NCBI RefSeq assembly: GCF_024171605.1
Contig: NZ_JALKAA010000002.1
Location: 248,001 to 312,000 of the forward strand
Reading direction: 5' to 3'
DNA: 64,000 nucleotides
Origin: Pontibacter sp. HSC-36F09
GTDB taxonomy: Bacteria > Bacteroidota > Bacteroidia > Cytophagales > Hymenobacteraceae
Notes under the pieces: model-generated
The model's database searches: none
Told to the model about the DNA's origin: nothing
Seen by the model: only the letters and a program-made list of their open reading frames with translations
Part shown: piece by piece, positions 51,916 through 60,906 of the stretch
How positions within the stretch are numbered: the first letter of the stretch is position 1
Layout: every line of letters starts with the position of its first letter
Program-made: the position numbers and the translations under genes

Positions 51916-53331
51916 TTACTTAATCACTCCCTTCATCCAGTTACTAATAGTTTCCATCGCCACAGGTGCCATGGTTTCCTCTATAGTCCCGTACTCATGC
52001 ACCTGGCCGGTGTCGGCGGTCTGGAAAATGTGGTTGAGGCCGGGCAGTTCTTTGATAGTATAGCGCTTGTTACCGGCGGCTTTCAGGGCTTTTTCGGTGG
52101 CAGCGAGGTTGGCGGCGGCGGGTACCTGCAGGTCTTTGCTTCCGTTGAGGGCTAGCACGGGCATTTTGAGTTGCTGCAAGGCCGGGGCCGGGTCGTAAGC
52201 CAGGAAATAGCGCATCCAGGGTGTCATGATCTGAGCGACAACGGCGTTTTCTGCCTGGGGTGAGAACATGACCGCTAGCTGTTTGTCTTTATCGGTCAGG
52301 TTGGCTCTGGCTTCTTGCTCCAATGTCCGTATTTTTTGGGAGGCTTCAAATACTTCGGTATCCGAGGCAGCTAATTCGAACTGGGCGCGGCGCAGTTTCA
52401 GGTACTTTTGCAGTTCCTCTGTCTGTAACTGTGACTTCAGGATAGCTTCGTTCTGCGACACCAGCAAATCGACACCCGGTACGGCACTGCCCGCCATGAG
52501 CACCACTAAGGCCACGTCCTTGTTGACGGCGGCCACACTACTCGCTATCAGGGCACCCTCGCTTATACCCAGCAAGCCGATCTTTTTCGGGTTTACCGCC
52601 TGGTGCGTTTTCAGGTAGGTATAGGCCGCCTGAGCATCTGACACAAAATCCTGCGTCGTGGCCATGGTAGCGTTACCACCTGACTTACCGGCACCGCGGT
52701 CGTCGAGGCGAAGGACGGCAAAGCCCTGGCGGGTGAGGTGGTCGGCCAGCACCAGAAAAGGCTTGTGTCCCATCAGGGTCATATCACGGTCCTGTTTGCC
52801 GGAGCCGGTAAAGAGAATAACAGCCGGATGTTTGCCCTTGCCAGCAGGTATGGAGAGTGTTCCTGCCAGTGTTATACCTGCTGCCTTGTTCTCCACGGTT
52901 ACTTCCTGTTCCTGGTATGGGTAGGGTTTTACGGGCATCTGCGGACGCTTCACTTGTGCTGGCTCGCCTTTGGCAAGGGGAAGCGGGAAAGCCATACCTG
53001 CCTGCTTCCAGCTACCGCTTATGGTTTCCGGGCCGGTAATTTTGCCCGCGAAGGCAATGCCACCAGCCGGTGTGCGCAGGTATAGGCTGTCTTGTTTGAG
53101 TTCGGTTTCAGGTATAGCCATGCCTTTTACTCCCTGCAACGGGATGTCCATGGTGGCAGTCAATTGGCCGCTTTCGCTGTTGCTTAGCCTGAAAATTACT
53201 GTTACGCGTGTGCCGGGGGCTTCTAGAGTGCCATGCCAGGGACCCGTGATCTGTGTTGGAGCCGTCCTTTGCGCCACGGTGGCCATTGAGCTGAAAAATA
53301 TAAGGCTAAGTGAAAGCAGCAGGCGTGTCAT
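51916..53331 (-). CDS. Secreted alpha/beta hydrolase with N-terminal domain
   Basis: A 471-residue exported protein. The signal peptide ends about residue 20 (MATVAQ). Residues ~25-125 are a beta-rich domain (ITGPWHGTLEAPGTRVTVIF...), the hydrolase follows with nucleophile Ser257 in LLGISEGALIASS; the acid is likely Asp in LNGSKDLQVP and the His in ELPGLNHIF. Similar proteins are annotated as alpha/beta hydrolases or dienelactone-hydrolase-like; substrate unknown. It is alone on its strand apart from the GNAT gene. Confidence 0.87.
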   Translation of the reverse strand: MTRLLLSLSLIFFSSMATVAQRTAPTQITGPWHGTLEAPGTRVTVIFRLSNSESGQLTATMDIPLQGVKGMAIPETELKQDSLYLRTPAGGIAFAGKITGPETISGSWKQAGMAFPLPLAKGEPAQVKRPQMPVKPYPYQEQEVTVENKAAGITLAGTLSIPAGKGKHPAVILFTGSGKQDRDMTLMGHKPFLVLADHLTRQGFAVLRLDDRGAGKSGGNATMATTQDFVSDAQAAYTYLKTHQAVNPKKIGLLGISEGALIASSVAAVNKDVALVVLMAGSAVPGVDLLVSQNEAILKSQLQTEELQKYLKLRRAQFELAASDTEVFEASQKIRTLEQEARANLTDKDKQLAVMFSPQAENAVVAQIMTPWMRYFLAYDPAPALQQLKMPVLALNGSKDLQVPAAANLAATEKALKAAGNKRYTIKELPGLNHIFQTADTGQVHEYGTIEETMAPVAMETISNWMKGVIK

Positions 53332-53388
53332 GTTGGGAGCTTAGCGCGTTTTGGTGTGGAAGATTATACTTGTATGGATGTTTTGGTT

Positions 53389-54057
53389 TTATGACTGTTG
53401 TCCTAGTTCGCGTCGCTCCCGCCGGTAGGCTATAAAGGAATAGGCCACAGGGATCAGTACTGTTAAGGCTATCACGGTGATATAAAGCATTTGCTGCATA
53501 CCCATTTCAGGCAGAAACGCCAGCAGTATGAGCGAAATGCCGCCGATGATCCACAGGATGCCGCCCAGCCGGTGCGTCTTGCGCCATACCTGCTCGCTCT
53601 CCAGCGTCCAGGGCGTGCGGATGCCGATGAAGTAATTGGGCTTCACCGCCTGAAAGTAGTTGCCCAGGGCGATGAAAAGCCCGCCTATCAACACGAAATG
53701 AATATTCTGACGGAAAGCGCTCGGATTTAAGGCATTGTGGATGAGGAACACAGAGAGGACCGCCATAAAAATGACAAGGATGAAGCGCAATTGGTGGTAC
53801 TTGCTGCCCATCTGGGTCAGTTTCCGTTTCGGGTCGATGTGCGGCAGTGCCAGCATAATGAGGTTGAACAGGGCAGTTGTGCCTAGCACAATAAAGACCA
53901 GGGCTGTTTTGCCGGCCCAGCCGTCGGCCTCGCCTTGCAGGTTGAAGTGTACCGGCACTTGCTCTGGCAGACTGTTCCAAACCACAGCCAGGTATACCAG
54001 CGGGATGAATACGATCGCCCAAAGGATGATTTCTCGGGTCAGGTTGTTGGCTTTCAT
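53389..54057 (-). CDS. SdpI-family membrane protein
   Basis: A 222-residue membrane protein with about six helices. The N-terminus contains the DUF1648 motif LPEQVPVHFNLQGEADGWAG, and the C-terminal half has FIGIRTPWTLESEQVWRKTHR and GGILWIIGG, both typical of SdpI, the immunity protein for the SdpC toxin in Bacillus. It starts 6 bases after the stop of the ArsR-type regulator gene, the same order as sdpR-sdpI. No SdpC-like toxin gene is nearby, so a sensor/immunity function against foreign toxins is the best inference. Confidence 0.92.
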   Translation of the reverse strand: MKANNLTREIILWAIVFIPLVYLAVVWNSLPEQVPVHFNLQGEADGWAGKTALVFIVLGTTALFNLIMLALPHIDPKRKLTQMGSKYHQLRFILVIFMAVLSVFLIHNALNPSAFRQNIHFVLIGGLFIALGNYFQAVKPNYFIGIRTPWTLESEQVWRKTHRLGGILWIIGGISLILLAFLPEMGMQQMLYITVIALTVLIPVAYSFIAYRRERRELGQQS

Positions 54058-54062
54058 AGGGT

Positions 54063-54317
54063 CTAATCTTTAAGCGTGATGATCCATTTCATTAAGTCGT
54101 CGAGCACTGTCGTGTTAAGCGAGTAAATCACGTACTGCCCTTGTTTCTGCGAGGTAACCAACTCTGCCTGGCTCAGGATGTCGAGGTGGTGCGAAATGCT
54201 GGGTTTGGTAATCTGGAAAGCCTCTGCAATATCGCCGGCTGTCAGATCCTTCTCCTTCAGCAGGTTGAGGATCTCCCTCCGCGTCTGATCATTCAGGGCC
54301 TTGAAAACTTTATTCAC
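54063..54317 (-). CDS. ArsR-type autorepressor, SdpR-like
   Basis: An 84-residue winged-helix protein. The GTG start at 54317 gives VNKVFKALNDQTRREILNLL, matching the length and N-terminus of SdpR; the frame extends upstream to 54368 but adds AT-rich, unlikely sequence. The helix-turn-helix is ITKPSISHHLDILSQAELV, followed by the wing QGQYVIYSLNTT. It lacks the metal-binding Cys of metal sensors. Its operator probably is the dyad at 54331-54352 in its own promoter. Coupled to the sdpI-like gene. Confidence 0.92.
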   Translation of the reverse strand: MNKVFKALNDQTRREILNLLKEKDLTAGDIAEAFQITKPSISHHLDILSQAELVTSQKQGQYVIYSLNTTVLDDLMKWIITLKD

Positions 54318-54330
54318 AATGTAAATTAGG

Positions 54331-54352
54331 TATTTAGACAAATATCTAAATA
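54331..54352 (-). promoter_or_regulatory. Likely operator of the SdpR-like repressor
   Basis: TATTTAGA (54331-54338) and TCTAAATA (54345-54352) are perfect inverted 8-mers around a six-base spacer. The site lies 14-35 bases upstream of the regulator's GTG start, as expected for ArsR-type autorepression, overlapping the probable promoter. Confidence 0.75.
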
Positions 54353-54604
54353 ATGACTGAAAGCACAAAATAATTCGTGAATAATTATGCTTAAAAGTTT
54401 CATTGAGTTTGCAGCAAGCTGCTCAATCTTCTTTTTGAGAATGAGACTCCCGGATCGCTACAGCTATACCTTGGTACCAGCTTTTTGTAGCCTTGTCTAT
54501 ACCATGTCTTGCCAGCCCTGCCAGAACTAAGCCTGGTAAAGTATGGGCTTCGTCAGGTTTTTTCTTACATTAGCAGAATTACATATTTTACCTGTTTAAT
54601 TAAC

Positions 54605-55534
54605 GTGCTTCGATTAAAATCCATTACGCTTTCCTTCTCCCTCTTTATCGCCCTGATACTGACAAGTGGATGCACCGAATACGACCAATCTGCTAAAAAC
54701 CAGGCAGAAACAACGCCCGAGTATGTCGCCAGTGTAGACGAGTGGCACCAGACGCGTGAGGCAAAGCTAAAGGAACCCGATGGATGGCTCACCCTGGCAG
54801 GTCTGTTCTGGCTGCAGGAAGGCGAAAACACATTTGGCAGCGGACCCGACAACAGCCTGACCTTTCCGAAGGGAAGGATTCCGGGCCGTGCAGGTGTGAT
54901 CAGTCTGAATGGCGACACGGTAACCACCCGCATCAACCCGGGTGTTGAGGTACTACTGGAAGGTAAACCCGTGCGTGAAGCCCTGCTCTATACCTCCGGT
55001 ATGGATTCCGTTCCCAAACTGTCGCACAGTTCGCTTACCTGGTTCGTAATCAAGCGAGGCAACAGGTATGGCATACGGCTCCGCGACCTGCAAAACGATG
55101 CTCTGGTGCATTTCAAAGGGATAAAGCGCTTCCCTGTAAGGGCCGACTGGCGTCTGAAGGCCAGTTTCGTGGCGCACCCTACACCAAAGCAGATCGCCAT
55201 TACAAATATCGTGGGGCAAACCTCCATGCAGGAATCGCCCGGTACGCTGATCTTCACTCTGAACGGCCAGCAGTACCAGCTGGACGCGCTGCTGGAAGGA
55301 GAGGAGCTTTTCATCATCTTTGCTGACAGAACCAACGGCATCGAAACCTATGGCGCTGGTCGCTACCTCTACGCCAATAAGCCCGGGCCGGACGGCTCCA
55401 CGGTGCTCGACTTCAACAAGGCGTCCAACCCGCCCTGCGACTTTGTATCCTACGCTACCTGCCCGCTGCCTCCCCGCCAGAACTTCCTTCCTGTTATGAT
55501 TGAGGCCGGGGAGAAGTCGTACGGAGAGTACTAA
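54605..55534 (+). CDS. DUF1684 lipoprotein, full-length paralogue
   Basis: I chose the GTG at 54605: it gives LRLKSITLSFSLFIALILTSGC, a good lipoprotein signal. The open frame reaches 54509, but that region has no signal-peptide logic. The mature domain is a full DUF1684: EPDGWLTLAGLFWLQEGEN, FAVRADWR-type sequences, DRTNGIETYGAGRYLY, DFNKASNPPCDFVSYATCP and the end ENFLPVMIEAGEK variants. The family's function is unknown. The second copy at 8443-9075 is shorter and lacks the N-terminal half. The gene stands alone, divergent from the sdpR-like gene. Confidence 0.87.
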   Translation: MLRLKSITLSFSLFIALILTSGCTEYDQSAKNQAETTPEYVASVDEWHQTREAKLKEPDGWLTLAGLFWLQEGENTFGSGPDNSLTFPKGRIPGRAGVISLNGDTVTTRINPGVEVLLEGKPVREALLYTSGMDSVPKLSHSSLTWFVIKRGNRYGIRLRDLQNDALVHFKGIKRFPVRADWRLKASFVAHPTPKQIAITNIVGQTSMQESPGTLIFTLNGQQYQLDALLEGEELFIIFADRTNGIETYGAGRYLYANKPGPDGSTVLDFNKASNPPCDFVSYATCPLPPRQNFLPVMIEAGEKSYGEY

Positions 55535-55951
55535 GCTATACCTTTAAGTCTTCATTAATTAGGTTTCTTCCCGGACTACCCAAGGTATACGGCCGGTTTT
55601 ACTCGGGCAGGCAGACGAGCTACTGCCAAGGCACTTTAACGCTGGTATCGACCTACTGATTGCTGTCAGTGTCTGCAGTGTCAAGTATCAGGTATAATCA
55701 ACGTCGTCTTTACATTTTGTCCAATTCGTGTTGCGCCCCGGTTTCAGCTACTTTGCAGCGATACAGAGCTGAGGCATCCGTCTTCTGTTAATCCCGACGG
55801 GTTAAGCAAGATGCCTGACAGAAATTATAAACAATTTGGTGCAAAAAGGGTAGTATATAGCAGAGCACTCCAGGGTGTTGGAAGAGAACGAACTTATCGG
55901 GACATATAACTGTTAATATATAGTTTTGATAAAATTTTAAAGTAGAGCATA
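55535..55951. other. Spacer between DUF1684 and thioredoxin-like genes
   Basis: About 417 bases with no supported gene: three AGGTATA/TATACCT words, a moderately GC-rich half and an AT-rich right half. TAGTTTTG at 55921-55928 fits the -7 consensus for the following gene, but no TTG is at the right distance. Confidence 0.6.
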
Positions 55952-56611
55952 ATGATGAACAAGACGATGCCAAATACAGTAATTACAGCTGCACATCTGG
56001 CGCAGGCCATGAACTATACCCAGTACCGGGAACTAATTGACACACTGCTGGCCGAGAACAAAACCACGGGCACGGACCATTCTGAAGCCATGGTAGACTA
56101 CACCCGCATGAACGCCCAGCGCATGCGCCGCGTCGAGAAAACCACCTTGCTGGACGATGAACTGGTGGAGCTGATGCTGCGCGTGCAGAACAAGATGATC
56201 TGGGTGATCGTGACCGAGGCCTGGTGCGGTGATGCCGCCCAAACCGTGCCCGCCATCGTGAAGATAGCCGATGCCTCGCCGCTGATTGACGTGAAGCTTT
56301 TGCTGCGCGATGAGCACCTAGAGGTAATCGACGCCTACCTGACCAACGGTGGCCGCTCCATACCGAAGCTTATCGTGCTCGATGCGGAAACCATGGAAGA
56401 ACTTGGCACCTGGGGCCCACGGCCGGCAGCTGCCCAGGAGCTGTTCATGGACATGAAAGCCCGGAACGTACCTTACAATGAATTTGTAGAGAAACTGCAC
56501 GGCTGGTATGGCAAAGACCGCAGCAAAGCACTGCTGCAGGAGTTCAAACAGTTAATTCCGCAATGGGGCCGTTTGCAGCCAATTGAAGAGCAGCCTATGG
56601 AACGACTCTAA
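55952..56611 (+). CDS. Thioredoxin-like family protein
   Basis: A 219-residue soluble protein. MIWVIVTEAWCGDAAQTVPAIV contains a WCGD motif with only one Cys (Cys92) at the position of the thioredoxin CxxC, followed by SIPKLIVLDAETME with the cis-Pro loop. Proteins of this group are annotated as thioredoxin family; with a single Cys a dithiol exchange role is unlikely, so it may be a monothiol or chaperone-like relative. A terminator follows. Confidence 0.86.
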   Translation: MMNKTMPNTVITAAHLAQAMNYTQYRELIDTLLAENKTTGTDHSEAMVDYTRMNAQRMRRVEKTTLLDDELVELMLRVQNKMIWVIVTEAWCGDAAQTVPAIVKIADASPLIDVKLLLRDEHLEVIDAYLTNGGRSIPKLIVLDAETMEELGTWGPRPAAAQELFMDMKARNVPYNEFVEKLHGWYGKDRSKALLQEFKQLIPQWGRLQPIEEQPMERL

Positions 56612-56625
56612 AAGAGCGTTTCATG

Positions 56626-56662
56626 AAAAAGCGGCGACCTTACACAAAGGCCGCCGCTTTTT
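56626..56662. terminator. Terminator between thioredoxin-like and PPIase genes
   Basis: AAAAAGCGGCG (56626-56636) pairs with CGCCGCTTTTT (56652-56662) perfectly over 11 bases; A and T runs on both sides suit the convergent genes. Confidence 0.92.
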
Positions 56663-56683
56663 TTATACCTGTCTGTTGCGGTC

Positions 56684-58657
56684 TTAATTCGTTTTAGCCC
56701 GCAAAATCAGATTGACTTGTTTGATCTTATCGCCTACCTCCAGTTGGTGCACCACGTCCATCCCTTCTACTACCTTTGCAAAAATGGTATAGCGGCCATC
56801 CAGGTGCGGGGTGGGTGAGTGCGTGATGAACCATTGGTTACTCTCGGTGTCTTTTCCGGCAGAGGCCATGCCTACATAGCCTTCGCGGTAATGGAGCGGG
56901 GCGAACTCAGAGCGGATAGAATAATCGGAGCTGCCCCAGCCGTCACCTCGCTTGTCGCCGCCCTGTGCCACAAAATTCGGTACCACACGGTGGAAGTACA
57001 GCCCGTCAAAAAACTGCTTGTTCACCAGCTCCACAAAATTAGCCACCGAGCCTGGGGCATCCTCCACAAAAAGCTCCAGGGTGATCGTGCCTTTCTCGGT
57101 TTCGATCACCACCTGCTGGTCGGGGTGCAGGGTCTGAACCAGTTTCCAGTCGATGGGGTGGGTAAATGGATTTTTTGGGGTTTCAGATTGCTCTTTCCCA
57201 CTCAGGTAATCGATGGTTTTCTGCAATTCAATGTTGGTTTCCATGTCGCGGGGCAGCACCAGTTTCTGCTGCGCCTCGGTCAGGAAGGTGTGGTCGCGGT
57301 ATACCTCCCGGAAGTTGAGTTTGGGGTTGCGGATCACACCCGCTGCCAGACCTGCCAGCGACACATCGCCGGAGGCTATACCTTGTTTAAAGATGTCGGC
57401 AAAGTTCTGCTCCAGTGCTTTCGGGAAGTCTCCCTGCTGGCGCATGGCGGTGAGCGCTTCCATGCCATAGGTGCCGATCACGGGCTGCGACGCGGCAAAG
57501 GTTTCTTTGGCAATGAACTGGTAGTTGTTGTAGTCGGCGGAGAGGGCCTTGAGCAAGTGTGCTTTGTCGTATGGGTTGTCGGTGCTAAGGTATAGCTGCT
57601 GGTATTCCTGGCTCAGTTTGGCCTTTTCGGGGCTGTTGCGCAAGATCACCCAGATCAGTCCGGCCCGCACCCGACCGTCTTCCACTTGGGCAAGAGCTTT
57701 ACGAAGTGTGTTGCTGTCCGCGCCGGCATAGTTGGCCTGCAGAAATTCTGCTGTGGCCACTGCCGTGTTAATATTTTGATCGGTCAGGCCTGCCAGGATG
57801 GCCTTGTCAATTTCCTCAAACTCAAGGCCTGCCATAGAGCGGATCGCGCTGAGCCGCACGCGGTAATCGGGGTCGCTTTGCACGATACCGGAGAGCAACG
57901 AAGCTTTATCACGGGCATTTACTTTCGAAAAAGCCTGTGCCACCGCCATGCGCACATCCGCCGATGGATCTGATGTGACCACTGTGGTGAGTTGCTGGCG
58001 GTAAGGCGACAGATCGAGCTTGGGTGTGCGGGCCAATTGGTGAGCGGCCGCGAGGCGCACTTCATACAATTTGCTGTCAGTCAGCCACTGCACGGCTTGT
58101 TTCACGGCCTGCTCGCTGCTGACCTGGCGCAAACCTGCCCGGTATAATCCCCAGGCCTGTCCTTCAAGCGCCGCTGCGTTAGTCGCCCTGTAGTTTACCA
58201 GGAAATTGAGGCCGCTGTTGTCAGCCAGCTTGCCTAACGCTTCCAGTGCCTCGGCCTGTACTGCTGCGTGCCTCTCTTGCTGCAAGTGCCGGATCATGGA
58301 CTGCTGGGCTTTCTTGTGCCCGATCTGGCCCAAAGCATAAGCCGAGGCTGTCCGGATCGCAGCGCTGGTGTCCGACAGTGAGGTCAGCAGTTGGGGTATG
58401 GCCAGTGTGTCTTGTACCGAGGCAAATGCAAGCGCTGCTTCCCGGCGGTATTGCGGTTTCGGATGATTCAGGAAATTGAGGAGCTCAACCGTTTTGCGCT
58501 CGTCCTGCAAGGTATAGAGCTCGCGCAGGGTGGCGTCCGAAAACTTGTTGATGTGCTGCGATGTAGTATCGTTAGTCGCTGTCAAACTCTGTTGGGGCTG
58601 TTGACGGCAAGCGGCGAAGGCGGCAAGGGCAAATAGGAAGGTATAGCTTTTTTTCAT
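56684..58657 (-). CDS. HEAT-repeat lipoprotein with cyclophilin domain
   Basis: A 657-residue lipoprotein (signal MKKSYTFLFALAAFAAC, Cys at residue 17). The first ~450 residues are HEAT repeats (AALAFASVQDTLAIPQLLTSL, YALGQIGHKKAQQSMIRHL and similar). The C-terminal ~170 residues are a cyclophilin-type peptidyl-prolyl isomerase: GSVANFVELVNKQFFDGLYF, HRVVPNFVAQGGDKRGDGWG and ESNQWFITHSPTPHLDGRYT. It should assist folding of envelope proteins in the periplasm; the HEAT arm could bind clients. It is monocistronic. Confidence 0.93.
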   Translation of the reverse strand: MKKSYTFLFALAAFAACRQQPQQSLTATNDTTSQHINKFSDATLRELYTLQDERKTVELLNFLNHPKPQYRREAALAFASVQDTLAIPQLLTSLSDTSAAIRTASAYALGQIGHKKAQQSMIRHLQQERHAAVQAEALEALGKLADNSGLNFLVNYRATNAAALEGQAWGLYRAGLRQVSSEQAVKQAVQWLTDSKLYEVRLAAAHQLARTPKLDLSPYRQQLTTVVTSDPSADVRMAVAQAFSKVNARDKASLLSGIVQSDPDYRVRLSAIRSMAGLEFEEIDKAILAGLTDQNINTAVATAEFLQANYAGADSNTLRKALAQVEDGRVRAGLIWVILRNSPEKAKLSQEYQQLYLSTDNPYDKAHLLKALSADYNNYQFIAKETFAASQPVIGTYGMEALTAMRQQGDFPKALEQNFADIFKQGIASGDVSLAGLAAGVIRNPKLNFREVYRDHTFLTEAQQKLVLPRDMETNIELQKTIDYLSGKEQSETPKNPFTHPIDWKLVQTLHPDQQVVIETEKGTITLELFVEDAPGSVANFVELVNKQFFDGLYFHRVVPNFVAQGGDKRGDGWGSSDYSIRSEFAPLHYREGYVGMASAGKDTESNQWFITHSPTPHLDGRYTIFAKVVEGMDVVHQLEVGDKIKQVNLILRAKTN

Positions 58658-58785
58658 CGTGTAGGCTTATGCGCTTCAATATACTAAATGCCTGTAATAT
58701 CGCCCCGTTAAAATGTTTTGCCGTCAATTTGTTTGGCAGCTTTATAATTTTTAGTATATTGAATTCTTGAATATATATTTTTACG

Positions 58786-59280
58786 ATGCAGCACACCAGC
58801 ATTAGCATACGTTTGTTCTCCAAACCCTATGGCATCAGGTCGCAGGTGGAGCGTCTGCTATTTGTACTTGCCCTGCTTTCTTTGGGTTTGCATGGTTGGC
58901 TTTTATATCAGCTTATCGCTGTGCGGGACTTTCACTCCGCCATGACCTTCCTATACCTGTTTAGTCTATTGCCTTTCTCGCTTTTCATGGTCTCTGTGTG
59001 GCTCGACCACAATCCGGATTACCAGCGCCACCTGAGTATAACGGATTTGGGTGTGCGGTACCGACTGGGTTTTATGCAGCGGGAGCACGATTTTGAATGG
59101 GAAGAAGTCGAGCGCCTGGTCATCAGCAGCAACGCACTTGGGTTTGAGCTCAAGAACGGAGAACAGCACGCCGTTGCACTGGATACGGTGAACCATGCCA
59201 GAAAACTGCAGCGCATCCGGGACGAACTAGCGCAGATTGCAGCTGCAAAGGGTATAGCGATTGAAATAACACAAAACTAA
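58786..59280 (+). CDS. Two-TM protein with PH-like domain, paralogue 1
   Basis: A 164-residue protein: two membrane segments (about residues 22-42 and 50-72), then a beta-rich soluble part with LSITDLGVRYRLGFMQREHD, FEWEEVERLVISSNALGFEL and a final helix. The arrangement helix pair plus LxITxxxxxYRL...W..I resembles bacterial PH-domain (DUF304-like) proteins. It is related in layout and motif spacing to the next two genes. Function unknown; 4 bases separate it from the next gene. Confidence 0.78.
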   Translation: MQHTSISIRLFSKPYGIRSQVERLLFVLALLSLGLHGWLLYQLIAVRDFHSAMTFLYLFSLLPFSLFMVSVWLDHNPDYQRHLSITDLGVRYRLGFMQREHDFEWEEVERLVISSNALGFELKNGEQHAVALDTVNHARKLQRIRDELAQIAAAKGIAIEITQN

Positions 59281-59284
59281 CCCT

Positions 59285-59779
59285 ATGTATGTAAACCTCT
59301 ACCCACACAAAGAGCTTAAAAAGACAAAGCAGATTCTGCTCTGGACAGGCATCCTGTTATTCTGCGGTGGTCTCTCTGCCCTGGTCGTTGAGTTCATTGC
59401 CCGCGAAGAAATCCGGTGGGTTTGGGCAGGCGGCGCTTTGCTGGTAGGTGCAGCTGGTGCATTGGGTTTTGCCGTAGGAGCTGGCTATATTCAATTGAAG
59501 GATGCTTACTTTTCCATGACGCCGGAGCGCATCGCCTATCGGCTCACTTTGTATGGCCCTGAGCACACAATCTATTGGGACTCCATTGATAGTATACAGG
59601 CAACCGAGCATACCTTGGTTTTTGACCTGAAGGACAGCAGGCAAATGATCATGCGGCTAGGGCATATTCAGAGTCCCGGAATCGCAAACCATGTCAGCGT
59701 CAGTGTGCAGCTAGCCGCTATTCAGCAGCAGGTGGAAGTAAACCAGGTGCCGGTGAGCGCACAGGGTGTCAGACTGTAA
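59285..59779 (+). CDS. Two-TM protein with PH-like domain, paralogue 2
   Basis: A 164-residue protein, clearly homologous to the 60144 gene over its full length: MYVNLYPHKELKKTKQILLW versus MYISLYTARQLRRIKDRLLW, then FSMTPERIAYRLTLYGPEHT and YWDSIDSIQATEHTLVFDLK. Two membrane helices near residues 18-37 and 46-66 anchor a beta-rich domain. Starts 4 bases after paralogue 1, so the two are cotranscribed. Membrane-bound PH-like domains in bacteria are mostly uncharacterised. Confidence 0.8.
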   Translation: MYVNLYPHKELKKTKQILLWTGILLFCGGLSALVVEFIAREEIRWVWAGGALLVGAAGALGFAVGAGYIQLKDAYFSMTPERIAYRLTLYGPEHTIYWDSIDSIQATEHTLVFDLKDSRQMIMRLGHIQSPGIANHVSVSVQLAAIQQQVEVNQVPVSAQGVRL

Positions 59780-60143
59780 ATTTATTTCCTTCACGGCCTG
59801 TCTCAATAGAAGTCTACTTCTTTTATACCTATTGGAGCAGGACTTTCTTCTTTCCCCTGAGTCCCCTCAAAAGTCCGCATCTCTATACCTCTGTCGGCTA
59901 TACCTGACTATTTCCCTGTCCCTTAAACTGATTCCAAGCTTGTCCAAATTCTCGCTTTAATCACCTGAATCAACTTCTGATAAATTGTATTTAATTTATT
60001 TCTATTAAAACAAACCAATTGTGTGGTATGGCCGTACTTTAAATTAATATAATTTGTGATTATTATTATATATTTTTTTAATATTTTTCGTTGCTGCCTG
60101 TTCGGTTCGTCTTGCTGTAGGTCTTCTATTCAATACAGTTTCC
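59780..60143. other. AT-rich spacer between paralogues 2 and 3
   Basis: About 364 bases without a supported gene. The first 150 bases hold three TATACCT words in a TC-rich stretch; from about 59970 it becomes very AT-rich (runs of TATTATTATATA type), consistent with a promoter region for the 60144 gene. An AATTTG block near 60050 resembles part of a -7 box but is not a full match. Confidence 0.6.
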
Positions 60144-60644
60144 ATGTACATCAGTCTTTATACAGCTCGACAATTGCGTAGGATCAAAGACCGGCTGCTT
60201 TGGTTGGGACTGTTTATGGCCAACGGGGGTGGATCAGCGCTACTTTACAATCTTATACTAAGGGAAGATGCCCGCTGGCTATGGGGGATGGCAGCTTTCA
60301 TAATTGTTCTGGTAGGGCTATACCTGCTGGCACTCAGCACAGATAAGATTCCGCTCAAAAATGCCTTTGTGGACATAACACCTGACAAAATCTCTTACAG
60401 ACTAAATTTTTATGGCAAGGCATATACCCTGGACTGGAGCGGCATCGCAGCCATGCATTTTAGCGACCACTGTGTGCTTTTCGATATAAGGGGTGGTCAC
60501 CAGCGATCCCTGCTCCTCTCTGATATCGAGAGTCACAACAAGGCCAGTCAGGTGGCATTGGGCTTACAACTGGCCGCGCTGGAGCATAACATTACCGTCA
60601 ATGGCGTCCGGTTTAATGTACCTGGTCCTGCCACGGGTTTGTAA
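60144..60644 (+). CDS. Two-TM protein with PH-like domain, paralogue 3
   Basis: A 166-residue protein with the same architecture as paralogue 2: two membrane helices (about residues 18-37 and 46-66), then VDITPDKISYRLNFYGKAYT and LDWSGIAAMHFSDHCVLFDI, ending in a helix. It lies 364 bases downstream of paralogue 2 with its own AT-rich upstream region. Tandem copies in one direction point to local duplication. No function known. Confidence 0.8.
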   Translation: MYISLYTARQLRRIKDRLLWLGLFMANGGGSALLYNLILREDARWLWGMAAFIIVLVGLYLLALSTDKIPLKNAFVDITPDKISYRLNFYGKAYTLDWSGIAAMHFSDHCVLFDIRGGHQRSLLLSDIESHNKASQVALGLQLAALEHNITVNGVRFNVPGPATGL

Positions 60645-60906
60645 GTTCCCTATTTCTTCTCTCGTTCACACTGCGACTATCTCAAACCCGGGATAGCGCT
60701 CTCTTTCTCCTTTCTAATTTTCCTGTTTCAGGGATGCCTGGCGGCCATACTGCCCGTTACTGCGCTGCTTTCTTCCTTAGGCCGCTGGGCCAAGTGAGTG
60801 ATTTTAGTAATATGTATTTAAAAAGTATGATTAATTAATTTCTTAATATATATTTTTATCTTAATATTGCAATAGATAATCTTCTCTCACCTTAAACAAC
60901 CAGCTA

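Noticed and set aside
55788-55973. 61-codon minus-strand frame
   Set aside because: Lies in an AT-rich promoter region and overlaps the next gene's start; no homology.
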